Notes under the pieces: generated by a model
The model's input: the letters and a program-made list of their open reading frames with translations, nothing else
Databases searched by the model: none
What the model was told of the DNA's origin: nothing
Translations under genes and position numbers: made by a program
Part shown: in pieces, positions 23,346 through 34,409 of the stretch
Position numbering within the stretch: the first letter of the stretch is position 1
Layout: every line of letters begins with the position of its first letter
Assembly: GCA_964017145.1 (NCBI GenBank)
Contig: OZ024841.1
Span: forward strand, 3,224,001 to 3,288,000
DNA: 64,000 bases
Source of the DNA: Agrocybe praecox
Taxonomy: Eukaryota; Basidiomycota; Agaricomycetes; Agaricales; Agrocybaceae
Direction of reading: 5' to 3'

Positions 23346-24258
23346 AAATGTAAATATTAAAATAACAAAAATACGAAAAAAATGCCGAGTGTTCAGAGAA
23401 AAATGTTTGAAATTCGAACGAACGAGTGAATCAAAGAATGACGAGCGGAACTTAGACGTGAAATTCCACGAGACGACGACTGATGAGGGATGTAAAATAA
23501 AGCTAAGAGGACGTTGGTTGGGAGGTGTAAGAGAAACGAAGGGCAACGAGGAAATAATGACATAAGGAGAGAAGTGGGAATACTGAGAGGGAGATGCGTC
23601 AAGAGTTTACTGGAGAAGTGATTTATAGACTCAGAGATAGATCTAAGTGACGGGCGTTAAATTTCGTGAGGGTGGTGTCTGATAAATTATGATATATCGA
23701 ACACCGAACATTGAACATTGTGTGAAGGTCAACAGAACGATGATTGTGGAATGACAGTAATTCGGGGAGCAAAAAGATAGGGTTAGCGACGTTCTGCGGA
23801 AGGGACACAAAACACAGAGGAGAGAAGAACTGAATGAAACAGAATTAACGGCTACGGTATGGAGCGGAGAGAGAAGCAATTGATGGAAGGAGAAGGAAAA
23901 CAAAGGAGAGCACGATAGGGGTTGGGAAAGTCGGTGGAGGGGCAGAATGGGACGGAGCGATAGGGCGATAAATATAGAAGATGCGGATATGCACAACGAC
24001 GGCAAAAATGAGAGAGGTAAAGTAAATTCAGAGAGGTGGGAAGAGAGAGAGTAAAATGAGAAAGAAGTCATCAAAGGAGAAAGAGAGACGAATGGGGAGA
24101 GGGAGTACGGAAGCGAAGAAAACAGGGGCGATCCGACGCAAAGAAATAACACGCACATAGCCGCATGGAAATGGATCTAGGACTTCACCAAATGGCTACG
24201 ACGACGAATGGACGATGCAAGGACATCGGGAGTGAATGATCCGACGGAAAGACACAGG
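23346..24258. repeat. Purine-rich arm before M4
   Basis: A purine-rich + strand arm, closely related to 44701-45488: both carry gatatatcgaacaccgaacattg-like text, gggaaagtcg(g)t/a-gaggggcagaatgggacgga and gagaggtgggaagagagagagtaaaatgagaaagaagtca. No gene was recognised. Confidence 0.55.
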
Positions 24259-24308
24259 TTTTGATCCGAACCCTAACCCGACATGGCACCATCACGTACG
24301 TTCGTATC
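24259..24308 (+). repeat. M element 4, upstream of kinase copy B
   Basis: TTTTGATCCGAACCCTAACC, then cgacatggcaccatcacgtacgttcgtatccgacca. The lead-in ccgacggaaagacacagg is typical of kinase-associated copies. Confidence 0.8.
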
Positions 24309-24519
24309 CGACCATAACTTTGTCGCTTTCCTTCTTTTTCCTCAACTCTTTTCTTTGATCTGAATCCTACGCGTCAAGTTGCTGAATGCGCGAGTCATTG
24401 GACGAAATGTATGAAAGCATCGGAGGACGCACATCAAAAAAAAACGAAACGACGCATAACGAAGTCAAACGACGACGATGGTGGATATTGATGAGGGAAG
24501 GCGGAGTAATATGGGAGTG

Positions 24520-26692
24520 AGACGGTGGTGGCACAGGGAGGACACGTACAACGCCATGCCAATACCCCCGACAGAACGCCCACCGGCGCCTTAGACCTCC
24601 AGGCTCGTCCTATAGATGCTAACAGCAACGCGCCCCCGTTGCTCTTTCTCCGAACCAGTGGGATCACCAACAGAGCCAGCCAGTACCCATACCGGACGTC
24701 TACGCTCACCCAGCTGCCCATACACGTCGAACCATCCCCAAATTTGGGCCGTGTTTGCTCTTGCACACCAATTTGGAAAGGTCAAGCTCGGTCTAGCGAC
24801 AGTACCGTTAGAATGAGGTTCTAAAGGTGTGTTTTCTTACTCTTATCTTTTCTTTTTTCGTGGATGGCCCAAGGCCCATGGGCCATCTTCTTGTGTTCAA
24901 TGCTATCATTCACATGTATTACTGCGAATAAATTTTATTCATTGGCTCTGTTTTTTTAATCCTATCTGAACCTCCATTCTCGCGCTTTGTTGGCGCCAGC
25001 ATTTGTGGCAGAGGACCCGCAGCATACGTTCGTTTCTACCTTCAAGCAACCATTTTTTTTCGTTCTCTTTTCTTACGCACCAACCTGCGATGCTTCTTTT
25101 CAAAATTATTTTACTGACTATTATTCCTTCTCCGTGCGCAGACGCCCGAATTGTCCGACTATACGAACCCGACAAATACATCGGTATACTCCTGGAATAC
25201 GCCTCTTGAGGCGAACTAATCGATCACATCCTCGCGCACCAATACCTGTGCGAAAAATACGCAGCTAAACTCTTCTCCCGAATCGTGGTGTCTGCCTACA
25301 TCCACCAAAAAAGGAATCCTCCATCGCAGAGCGCGGAGCCTTAGTTCGGGGGCGATAATGCGTCGTCCAATATCGTTCCGCCGGTTGTTACCACCACCGT
25401 CGCTGGTCAGACCAGCACCACTGTACCCAGGCCACTCGCAGCTGTTCGACTCAACCAGAATACCTATATGAGAGTTTGCCCTCGTCACTCGCTACTGGCA
25501 TCGTCAGCGACTCATTCACATCGCTCCTCACTTTCCCTCCACTTTATGTCGTTTCCAAGCCGGCTCGTAATGAACCTCAGCCCGCTACACTACTAAATAG
25601 GAACATGCAGACATACCATCCAGGTCGAATACGATTCGGAGCCAAAGGAACGAGGAAGGAGACAGTCGGGTGGGGGTAGGCCCAAAGGGTCTACTACTGC
25701 AAGGAAAGAGAAGGAGAAGACCGTCCCTAGCCTGCCTTCAGCACCAGCACTAGTTCCAGGGCCACCAACAGCTTATCGTGTTCCTACGGTTCCAAGTGCA
25801 CTACCCCCAACTCCAGCACCAGCACCTGGGTCGCTTCCTCCTGTCCAGATACCCGCGACGACGGCTCCGGTTGTTCTTGCCACGCCGTACTTGCAGTTTC
25901 CGCCGAACAAAACTCGAATACTTCATGAGTTGGTAATGCCCAAGGAGCGGGCCATAAGAGGAGGAAATCGAGCATTACTATTTCGGTGGCAAAGATGCTG
26001 GGGCCAGCGTGAAAGAGGGTACTGGAAGTCCGAGCATCAGTGCTACGTCAAGTTCTGCGTCGGAGGCGTTTCAGCCTGATTCGTCTATGGATCCTACGAA
26101 CGATGGAGAGAAGAAGGGCAAGACGAAGGCGAAGGAGAGGAGAGAGGAGGAGGAAAAGGGTACAAGTGGGAGGAGGAGCACCCTCAGCGTTATGGTTGAG
26201 CCTCTCAGCAAGTCCATTAGGAGGCGGTCTCAGAACCAGAAGACGCCAATTAACTCTGTGTATCCCGAGGGCACCACTACCGCCGTACCAGCTACAGCCG
26301 AGAATGCCAACGCGAGTTTGCAACCACCACCAATGCTCACGTTTGTGGCATTCCCACCTGGTGCGGTAGCACGCTTGACGTCCATGAATGGACAGCCTCG
26401 TTGCTCCTTTTGTGCAGGTGGTGGTTACCACTCCAACTTCGAGCGTTTCGTGCCTTGCACCTCCCACACCTGTTCGCAGCGAGACGGCTGCTGCTGCCGT
26501 ACCCACTACGGCCACTACGCCTGTACATCTTCCTTTGTTTCTGATATCAGGAACAGTGTTACTGTGGGCAGCAGGGACCGCGAACGGCAACGACAGACAT
26601 CGACGTCGTTGAACAGGCTCGGTGCGATTTATGGCTTCACTTAGTCTTCGTCGTCGCAAGCACAGCAACAACAGCATTCTGTCTCACCTCAT
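24520..26692 (+). pseudogene. Kinase copy B: dead SNF1/CAMKL-type Ser/Thr kinase
   Basis: The N-terminal Q/P-rich part is recognisable but shifted. Of the glycine loop only FGKVKLGL survives (~24770-24795), followed by a deletion of the VAVK region. Intron 24827-25141 is retained. Subdomains V-VIA read YIGILLEYAS, stop (TGA), GELIDHILAH, AAKLFSR and YIHQK; where HRD is expected the text degenerates and joins directly to the C-terminal linker (gcgcggagcc). The linker follows to SVSPHPF, then the KA1 region is deleted and the sequence jumps into the 3' flank (ctttctgctggtgtcgagac). Disablements: an in-frame stop, loss of the VAVK lysine, loss of the C-lobe, loss of KA1. Confidence 0.75.
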
Positions 26693-27690
26693 CCTTTCTG
26701 CTGGTGTCGAGACCGAATTTGCACATCAGCAGCTTGTTCCTTCTTATTTACCAAGAATCCAGCATCGCCGATAATTGGCCATCTCTTACTCAGGACTCCA
26801 AATTTTCATCACGCTCCACCATCATCTTTTTATCGTCGTCGTCGTCACCCTATGCACCTATGTCATCCGTCCGTCCATCCATGACCTATAGCCATGCCTA
26901 CATACACGCTCACTCACACTCGGACCGACATTCGCGTTCATAAACTCCTGCAATTTCGAACAGACACGCACCCACAAACTCGACAGTCGACATATCTATC
27001 CTACCTTTATAACAAACATAGAGGCTTGCGTGCGCTGCCACGTCACATTCGGTTCCCACTCATTCGTAACTTCGGGTTGTCGGATTCCTTGGGTATTCGA
27101 CGATGTTGTGGGATTCGATCGATATACGAAAGGATAGGAATCGGCGAAGGAGACCTAGCACGTCCTAGTTGGCAGAGGAGGATGGGGGTAGAAAGATGAA
27201 TATAAAATCGTCGGAGCTAGGAGGGATGATCTGAGGCGGTGGATAGCTGGTGATCGCAGTCGTGGTTGGGGACGAGGGGCGAGGTTTTTTTTTGTCAGAT
27301 TGCTTTCGCGACGCGCTTGATCTCGTCACCTCTCGATATCTGGGGCCGGAATTTTGTTTTCTACTGTCTGTATTTCTCCCTTTTTGTGTGTTTTCTTATG
27401 TTTCGCTTCGCTTCTCTTTTTCTTTTCTTCTTCAGCCCTCTAGACTCCTTCCCCTCACATGTCTCGTTCTCTTTCTCGTATTGTTTCTTTCTCGTTATAT
27501 TTCTTCTCTCTCCTTTCCTCTTTTCCTCTGCTTCAGCTTCTCTGCTTCTTGATACTTCATGCGTCAACGACAACGACACAGACCCCGGTGTACGTACATT
27601 AAATTATCTCAGCCTCATCATCGATATCATATCATTGATTTATTCAAATAATCTTGTATGCACCCCCGTGCGGAAGACGCCGTAATGTAA
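26693..27690 (+). repeat. Chimeric 3' flank: kinase flank joined to class 2 tail
   Basis: Up to about 27425 the sequence follows the kinase 3' flank (accatcatct, ctcctgcaatttcgaac, gatcgcagtcgtggttgggga, gcgacgcgcttgatctcgtcacc). From cttcagccctctagactcc it matches the class 2 tail seen at 52235-52450 (cctcacatgtctcgttctctttctcgt, cgtcaacgacaacgacacagaccc). The block therefore records a recombination between the two repeat types. No gene was seen. Confidence 0.6.
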
Positions 27691-28037
27691 GTATCCATAT
27701 AGCAAAAATACGAAAACATGTTTTGATCAGTATGTTTGGATTATAACAAACTAGTGAATGAGAAAGTGACCGACGGAACACGGATGGGGAATGCTATGTG
27801 ACGCGACGACGATGATAGGAGAGAGAAAAAGTATGGTAAAGAAGGGCACGACATGAAAAAGGGTGCGAAAAAGGTTATCAATAGCGGGGAAGGAATGTAC
27901 AATATAGAAACAGAAAGGATGGACTCCCGGAGATGGAAAATTGAAGGTAAGAGGTAATGTCATGTATCTGCATACTGAGTATCAGTAAATATTTGGTGAA
28001 AGACGAAACAATATGATCACAATAACCTTCAATCATC
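27691..28037. repeat. NACHT 3' flank, N3 copy
   Basis: Shared with the N2 and N4 downstream flanks: gaagggcacgacatgaaaaagggtgcgaaaaaggttatcaatag and the catgtatctgcatactgagtatcagtaaat run. Likely 3' UTR and downstream sequence; no gene. Confidence 0.5.
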
Positions 28038-30640
28038 TCAAGCGGCATGGATATCATTATCAAACCCAGCCCCAACTCGATCAAGGTAAGTAGCTATTGC
28101 TTGACGTGCTTGATGGCTGAGTTTGGGGAACATCATTGACATTTTTGCAAAACATTTAGTTCTGCAAAGGTCAACAAGTATGGGAAACCTGGCTGCCAGT
28201 GGAAGCATCTGAAGAAGACTTTTTAGGAATTCCTTATATTGGTACCACTGGAACCTCTGGTCTGGATCAAACTGTCCGAGTTTCCATTGTGTTGATTTCT
28301 GGACAGATTGCATAGGGAATATTTGCCATGCAATCATATTAATGAGCTTTGCATATGTCACTGAATTGACACATCGTTGGTTGCGGCTGGAGGAGTGTTG
28401 ACAAAGAAGAACAAGCTTGTTTGGCAGGTCGTGGGATGATGTTCGCCTATGCCACTTCCATGGACGTGTATGTTGTTTTTTCCTATCAATCCAATGTAAT
28501 TGAAGGTGTGATTCAGCCTCTTGGTCTGTAAGTGAGGCATCAACCAGAAAGGTAAGGCAATGAACCACTGCTTTGGATATTATGAGTGATTTTTCTTCGT
28601 CACTGAGAGGGATCACGGATTTGTCATGGAAGTGAATAAAATGAAAGGTGCTTCCTAGACCATTTGATGGAATATAACCCCAGCCTGAGCACCAAAGCTG
28701 GTATATAGCAAAGATGTAATGCATTTTCCAATCATTGCTGTATCGGTTATGAAGTTCAAAGAGGGCCAAGTTGAAAAATGTTAGAGCATGATTGTGATAG
28801 GTGCCTGCTGCAAGATGCCCGTCTGCCTCCTAAAGAGAAAAAGCCATGTAAAGATTTAGCTTCCCATACAAATCAATATGTAGAAGTTCTTACAAGATCA
28901 AATATAATGTCAAACAGGCCACGCAGAAAATAATCCTCCACATATTCCCAAGGCTGCTGTTGAAAAAGACTTTTGCAGTAAACCTCCATGGGGAAATTGG
29001 TCACTGCAATAGAAAATGCTGCATAACTGGGTTCAAACCAATCAGATCCAAACATTTTTTCAGAAAGAGGGCTGAGTATAGCTATTCCTTCTGGATCAGA
29101 TGGGCATCGTGGGCCATTATATTCCTCTAGCAGTACAATATAGTCAGAATGACAGTATGCTTTTCTGAGATGATGAAAGTTCTGACCTGAGAATATCTCA
29201 ATTAATCGAACAAGATTGGCTGCATCTGTCTCTGCTCGTTTTCTTGAGAGATTTTTTGACCTATGTGCATCAAATAGAAAGTCTTCAAAGGACTTGTGAA
29301 GTAAAACTGCTTGTTGAGATGTAGGGAAATCTGGGCCAGGTTCTATCCGTAGAATGGCTGTGAGATCTGACAAAACAACCTCTGATGTCCCATCTTCGAG
29401 ATTGAGATATACATCAATGACTGATGGGGTGATCCTATCATATAAGGCAAGGAATGCCATTATATCCGCAGAGAGCGAAGGATCTTCTGTGCTATTCAGT
29501 AGGTGGGTATACAGAGCGTCGAGTTCAGAGAAAGGAAGGTCCTTGAAAGGAGGGCGGAGGCCAAGCACAGCATCCAGACGCTGGTGAGGCCGATGACGGG
29601 GAGAATTGAGATATCCGATTACTGTCTTTGCGTATATAAATTGACCTGAAGCCTTGTTTACAAGCTTAGTGATCTGGTCCTCATTAGGCCAGTGCGGAGG
29701 TATGGAAGCCTTGAATATGTGTTTTTTATGAAGCTCGGTAAATTTATCACTGAGATAGCGCCGAATATCATCATCCGGACGGTACTTGTCCCCGAGGAAG
29801 ATTTTGAAAAGTGTCGAATTTATCTCTTCTCCACTGAAGGTGCTGGATATGTTGCTTTCCGGACGGCTCAAGACAAGAATTCGAATTGGAAGTGGGGAAA
29901 TGGTGACAACATGATGTAAGGTATCCAATATATCACGTTGGCTTGCTTTGTCCACGCACTCGTCGAGGCCATCCAGGACAATCAACCTGGGTGCATTTTG
30001 AGGTGAATTGGCGTAGCTTGCGTTTAACGGATCCATGACGAGGGCCGTGAACTGAGTACGCAAAGACTGGGTGAAAATAAGTGGATCGCACTCGATGAAG
30101 TCAGAGACGAGCCTCCGGAAATGGGAGTTTCGAGCACATATCTGGTACGAAATTGTCGGCACGAGTGATTTTGAGTGGTTCCGTGTGGGATCGCTCGCGC
30201 CAAAGAAAAAACTGGCAAGCAGTGTTCCCTCCTCGGCGCAGCGCTCGCAAACGCTTCTCCCAATAGCGGATTTGCCAGCTCCTGCTGCTCCGGTCACCCA
30301 TGTGATGAATTTATCGCGATTTCGTTCGTCCAATCCTGCTATCCAGTCTACGAGTGTTTGGATGATCGTGACCCTCGTGCCTGGGTGACATTTCGGAGGA
30401 TCGACCATGTGTCCAGAGTTGTGACGAGCATTGGGTGCGACGGCTGCAACTAAACGATCATATCCACCTAAAAAAATAATATCGCATATAGAAGATGTGT
30501 GCGCTATATGGCAGAGCATACATACTTTTCTCCCCAGTGTGAACATGGGTTGAGCTGTTATCCATCGTCAAAGATCCTCCAGTGATGACGACGTTCGAAG
30601 AGGCAAAGAAAGGTGCGGCAGATGGTGGTATATCAGACAT
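28038..30640 (-). CDS. N3: intact NACHT-domain STAND NTPase, 3 exons
   Basis: Exons 30526-30640, 28894-30467 and 28038-28829; introns 58 bp (GTATGT..TAG) and 64 bp (GTAAGA..TAG); total 2481 bp, a predicted 826 residues. Exon 1: MSDIPPSAAP with VVITGGSLT. Exon 2: PPKCHPGTR, Walker A GAAGAGKS, Walker B with LIVLDGLDEC, LSRPE, LHKSFEDFLFD. Exon 3: TYHNHALTFFNLALFEL, DEEKSLIISKAVVHCLTFLVD, RPWKWHRRTS, CRTKCFAKMSMMFPKLS and YLDRVGAG. No disablement was seen, so this is the best candidate for a full-length functional member. Family knowledge places it with fungal NLR-like switches; ligand and output domain are unknown. Intron 1 retention would shift the frame. Confidence 0.92.
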
Positions 30641-31250
30641 GTTTGAGAAACGACTTGCGGGAGAGGATAAAGAACAGGGTCAAATAACAGGTCAACGACA
30701 ATCGTCGTTGTCCTTCACAGCACCGATTCCGATACATGCGCCTGTACCCACGCTTAAATTTAGGCTCGTGTAATGGTTATAATTAGTCCATCTAATCTGA
30801 TTATATCTACCTAGGTATCGACTGAAAGGATCTTTACAGGTTTTTGGTTCATTCCGATACTATCTTTCAGGCTCGACGGGACTAGGAGTGCCATTTTAAC
30901 TGGAAATCTTTCATTGATGTTGCTCAAGAGTTCATATTTTCACCTATACCCTTCCATCGCGTCCCTTCTTGGGTCTAATACAGTGGATCGCATCTCGCCA
31001 ACGTAAACGGGCTCGACCATCTCGAAATTTTGAATTATGGACGTCGAAAAACAATCGTTGACGCGTTGTCAGAGTTAGTTAAATCAAAGTATTGCGGTCT
31101 ACGAATTTACCTTCTTACCTGTCTCCTTTGTGTAATTCAATGTTCGTGGAAGCACTAAACCTTTGAAATTTAAAGGGCGACTCAAACTCGGTGAGAAATA
31201 TGAAATTAAAATGTTTAAAATCGGGAAAGGAGAGAAAAGAGAGGAGAGAT
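30641..31250 (-). promoter_or_regulatory. N3 leader and upstream region
   Basis: The leader just before the ATG matches N1 (gagaggataaagaacagggtcaa on the + strand). A ttaaatttaggctcgtgtaatggttataattagtc stretch resembles the N2 upstream region (aagtttaaatttacacaaatcatggtataatta). No CACGTG block. The rest is unassigned AT-rich sequence. Confidence 0.35.
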
Positions 31251-32599
31251 CCCGTTAAACAAGTAGCATATATATATCATAAATATATGCCGATGTCGAG
31301 CAGAGAGGTTTGAGATTTGATGGTTTATTAAGGCGACAAGCCGTAGAGAGCGCGAGAAGGCGGATCAATGTGAGAGGCGGAAGACTTGATAAGATGCGAG
31401 ACGACACGATATGAGATGAGAGAGAGCGGGGAGGTAAAGTGGCAGATAGAAGAGGCAAACAGAGTGGAGACTCGAACCTGAAGACCAAGAGCAGTAGAGA
31501 GAGGCGAGTAAGAAAGGAATCATCCAAGGAGAACAAGTGGCGGACATACCAAGCAGAGAGGGAGAAGAAAGAGGAGGATGTTCGCGTGTTCTGAGAATGA
31601 TAAGCGGCAGGAAAGGCGGTCTTAAAAGAGAGATGATACGAACCATACACGCTCATGGACAGAGCGAAAGTGGGGCAAACATTGGCCTTTGGGAAAAGCG
31701 AGGCGAAGCACGGAACAGAGGTGATCCGACAGAGAGAGACGAACAACACACACAGGTATTTCCATGGACCTCAACATACGATGGAGATGCACCAGCAATG
31801 AGTGAACGGGCACAGGAAAAGACGAAGAGGGAAAGACAAACCAGCAGTATTTTCCCGGGTAAGGTACATCGGCCTTCAAATCTTTCAATTGCGAAGACGA
31901 CATGGAGGAGAGGGAATGATTAATGGAATCGCACGATAATAAATAGGAGTAAGGGAGAAACAAGCGTGAGTTGTGTGAACTTTAAATAAATGATGGAAGT
32001 AGAGAGCAAGACGGGAGGAGTGATAGGAGAAAGGAGGGATGTAAGTAAAAATGGAAGGGATGGGATTAATCACGGTGGGTGGAAGGGTATCACGAACGCG
32101 ACAGCAGGTGCCGGTGAATGGAGAAAAAAGGAAGAACAACGACGAAGAAGAAGAACGCACGCGAAAAGCACACGCCCAGAAACGGTACAGAGTGAGGTTC
32201 ATACAATGCTCGATAGGACACAGGAAATCGACCCTATAACGCAGATGCAGGAAGAGGAGAATAGCGGAGAAAAGGAACTGAAGGTAAGTGTCAAATGGGT
32301 TGGCACCAAAAAGAGGGGAGTATCGGAGAAGGTGAGTCTGAAAGAATTCATTAATCGAGAAAGTCCAGAGGCTAGAATTTGGCGGACAACAGGAAGGTCA
32401 AGTCAAGTAAGACGGAAGGGACGGTGTGATGGAAGGGATTGATGTTAGTAGGTGGGTAGATATAGTGGGGATTGACCTCGATAGTGCATGGAAATAAACC
32501 TAGAACTCCCAGAAACGCGAAAAATTGAAAGCACGAACAGCGGACGAGAGTGAACGATTCGGGGGAAAGACGAACACGAACATCGGAGGAGAAACGTAG
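31251..32599. repeat. Purine-rich arm between N3 and M5
   Basis: A purine-rich + strand arm. It holds gagagttttgagatttgatggtttattaaggcgacaagccgtagagagcg-type text also present at 20570-20620, then gggatta/gattgat..gtgggtggaagggtatcacgaacgcgacagcag, recurring in several arms. No gene was recognised; the 100-160 codon frames on both strands are low complexity. Confidence 0.5.
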
Positions 32600-32645
32600 T
32601 TTGATCCGAACCCTAACCCCACATCGCGTCGCGTACGTTCATATT
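32600..32645 (+). repeat. M element 5, class 2 type
   Basis: TTTGATCCGAACCCTAACCC, then cacatcgcgtcgcgtacgttcatat. The pyrimidine-rich arm after it is only ~150 bp long before a new purine-rich arm starts, so the class 2 body is deleted here. Confidence 0.75.
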
Positions 32646-34061
32646 TCGTCTTTGTGCCTCTCCCTCGAATCTTTTCTTTATGTTTTCTAGAGTTCAGTGC
32701 TTAGGAACACTGTTTTCTGAATCGTACGGGTCGAATTTATGGAAAATGATTCCGATCTGCGTCGTTCAAGGTTCATAGTATACATATACGAATCCAAAAA
32801 AAGAAGCACCGCGAGAGAAGAAAGAAAAAGAGAAGTATGGCTTCATCCTTCGTGTGACCATGATAATGTGGAAAGGTAAAAAAAAACAGATAAGAGAGAG
32901 GAGGGAAGTGATTCGATGGGCAAGGGTGAAAGCCGATGGGAGGGCATAGACAGGCCAACCGGACCGAACGAAAATGAAACGGACGCAATAAAGGTGGAAT
33001 AACAAGACAAACGCAGTGATGGGTGAGCCGGAGGGGATTGATTGATGTCAGTAGAATAATAACGCGAAAAGCGAGAGGGGTTCTCGAATAAAAGGAAGAA
33101 ATGGAGAAATAATGGCACTTGATGCTGGGGGGAAAGAAGTTGCGTGATGAGGAAGAGGGATAAACGAGGAGGCAGAAAGGGAATCGAACAAACTGGAAGG
33201 AAGGGAATGCAAGAGAACAAAGGTACCAGAGCAAAGAGAGATCATAAAGGACAGGGCAATAAATACAACCGTAGACTTAGTAGAAGGGACGGATCGAGGA
33301 TGGATACATGCGTGAATGAAGATAAGAGGGGAAATTTGAAACCCCGAAGGCGAAGAGATGATTGATGACAGGGAAGCACAACAGCAAATAGCTACATATC
33401 AATCGAAAAGTGGACTAAACCACGGATTTTATGCTTCGCCTTGGTGAAAAGTACATCGCTGAGGCATGCAGAGGAAATGAGACACTACGATGAAGAAAAG
33501 GATAGACGCGAACGAAAATGTGGATGTACAATGACGGAGAAGGGGGAAAAGAGCCTGAGGAAGAGGCCAAGAGACCAGATATAGGTTAGTGGGAAACGCG
33601 AAGTGATCGAAGGGTATATATGACGATCCATGAAGACAAGGGATGGATGAAGAAAAAGAAGTGTCTTTGGGCGACTGGGAGTCATAAGGCGAACGTATAG
33701 TTCAAGTCTACGGGAAGGTCAGATCAAATACAGACGAGAGGAAGTAGTGGGAAAAGGTGAAAATGGGTGAAGAAATCACGAATCATGGCGTCAACGCACA
33801 GTAAAAGAGACCATACACCTAGACCGCAGAGAAGAATGACCCCGACGAGCGAAAAACGTTTAAGATATCATCGAGCAGAGACCGGAGCACGCTTGGAGCG
33901 GGGTGAATGTTTACGGATACGAAGAGAGCATGAAGACGACACGCACAGGGTGGCATCGAAATCACCAAACAGCGATGAATAGGCCTAATACGACGAGCGG
34001 ACGATGACTGACAATGGAAGGGCAAACATAAGTGGACGGGCCGACGGAAATTTGACCCTGG
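32646..34061. repeat. Truncated class 2 remnant plus purine-rich arm before M6
   Basis: About 32646-32760 matches class 2 arm starts (tttgtgcctctccctcgaatcttttcttt, gcttaggaacact). From ~32770 the + strand is purine-rich up to M6, with ccgcagagaagaatgac, gagaccggagcacgcttggagcgg and gaacgtttaagatatcat phrases shared with 57.55-57.65 kb. No gene was recognised. Confidence 0.5.
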
Positions 34062-34101
34062 TTTTGATCCGAACCCGACATGGCATCACGTACGTTCGTA
34101 T
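34062..34101 (+). repeat. M element 6, upstream of kinase copy C
   Basis: TTTTGATCCGAACCCGACAT, then ggcatcacgtacgttcgtatccgacca. Six bases (CTAACC) are missing from the telomere-like core compared with the other copies. Confidence 0.75.
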
Positions 34102-34409
34102 CCGACCATAACTTTATGCCTTTCCTCGACTCTTTTCTTTGATCTGAATCTTGCGCGTCAAATTGCTGAATGGGCAAGTCATTGCAGAAGAGTTATGAAA
34201 GGATCAGAGGACGCACATGACGCGAAACGAAACACACAACACAACGACGCAAATAGACTCGGAGGGTATTGATGGCGGATGGAGGACAAAGAAACGGAGA
34301 GAGATGAAAGAAGATGGGACAGAAGATTGAAAAGGGTGATACAGCTATTCCAGGAAGGACGAGCATCGTAAAGCGACAGCAGGGAGCAAAAAATAGGGAC
34401 CGGGAGAAG

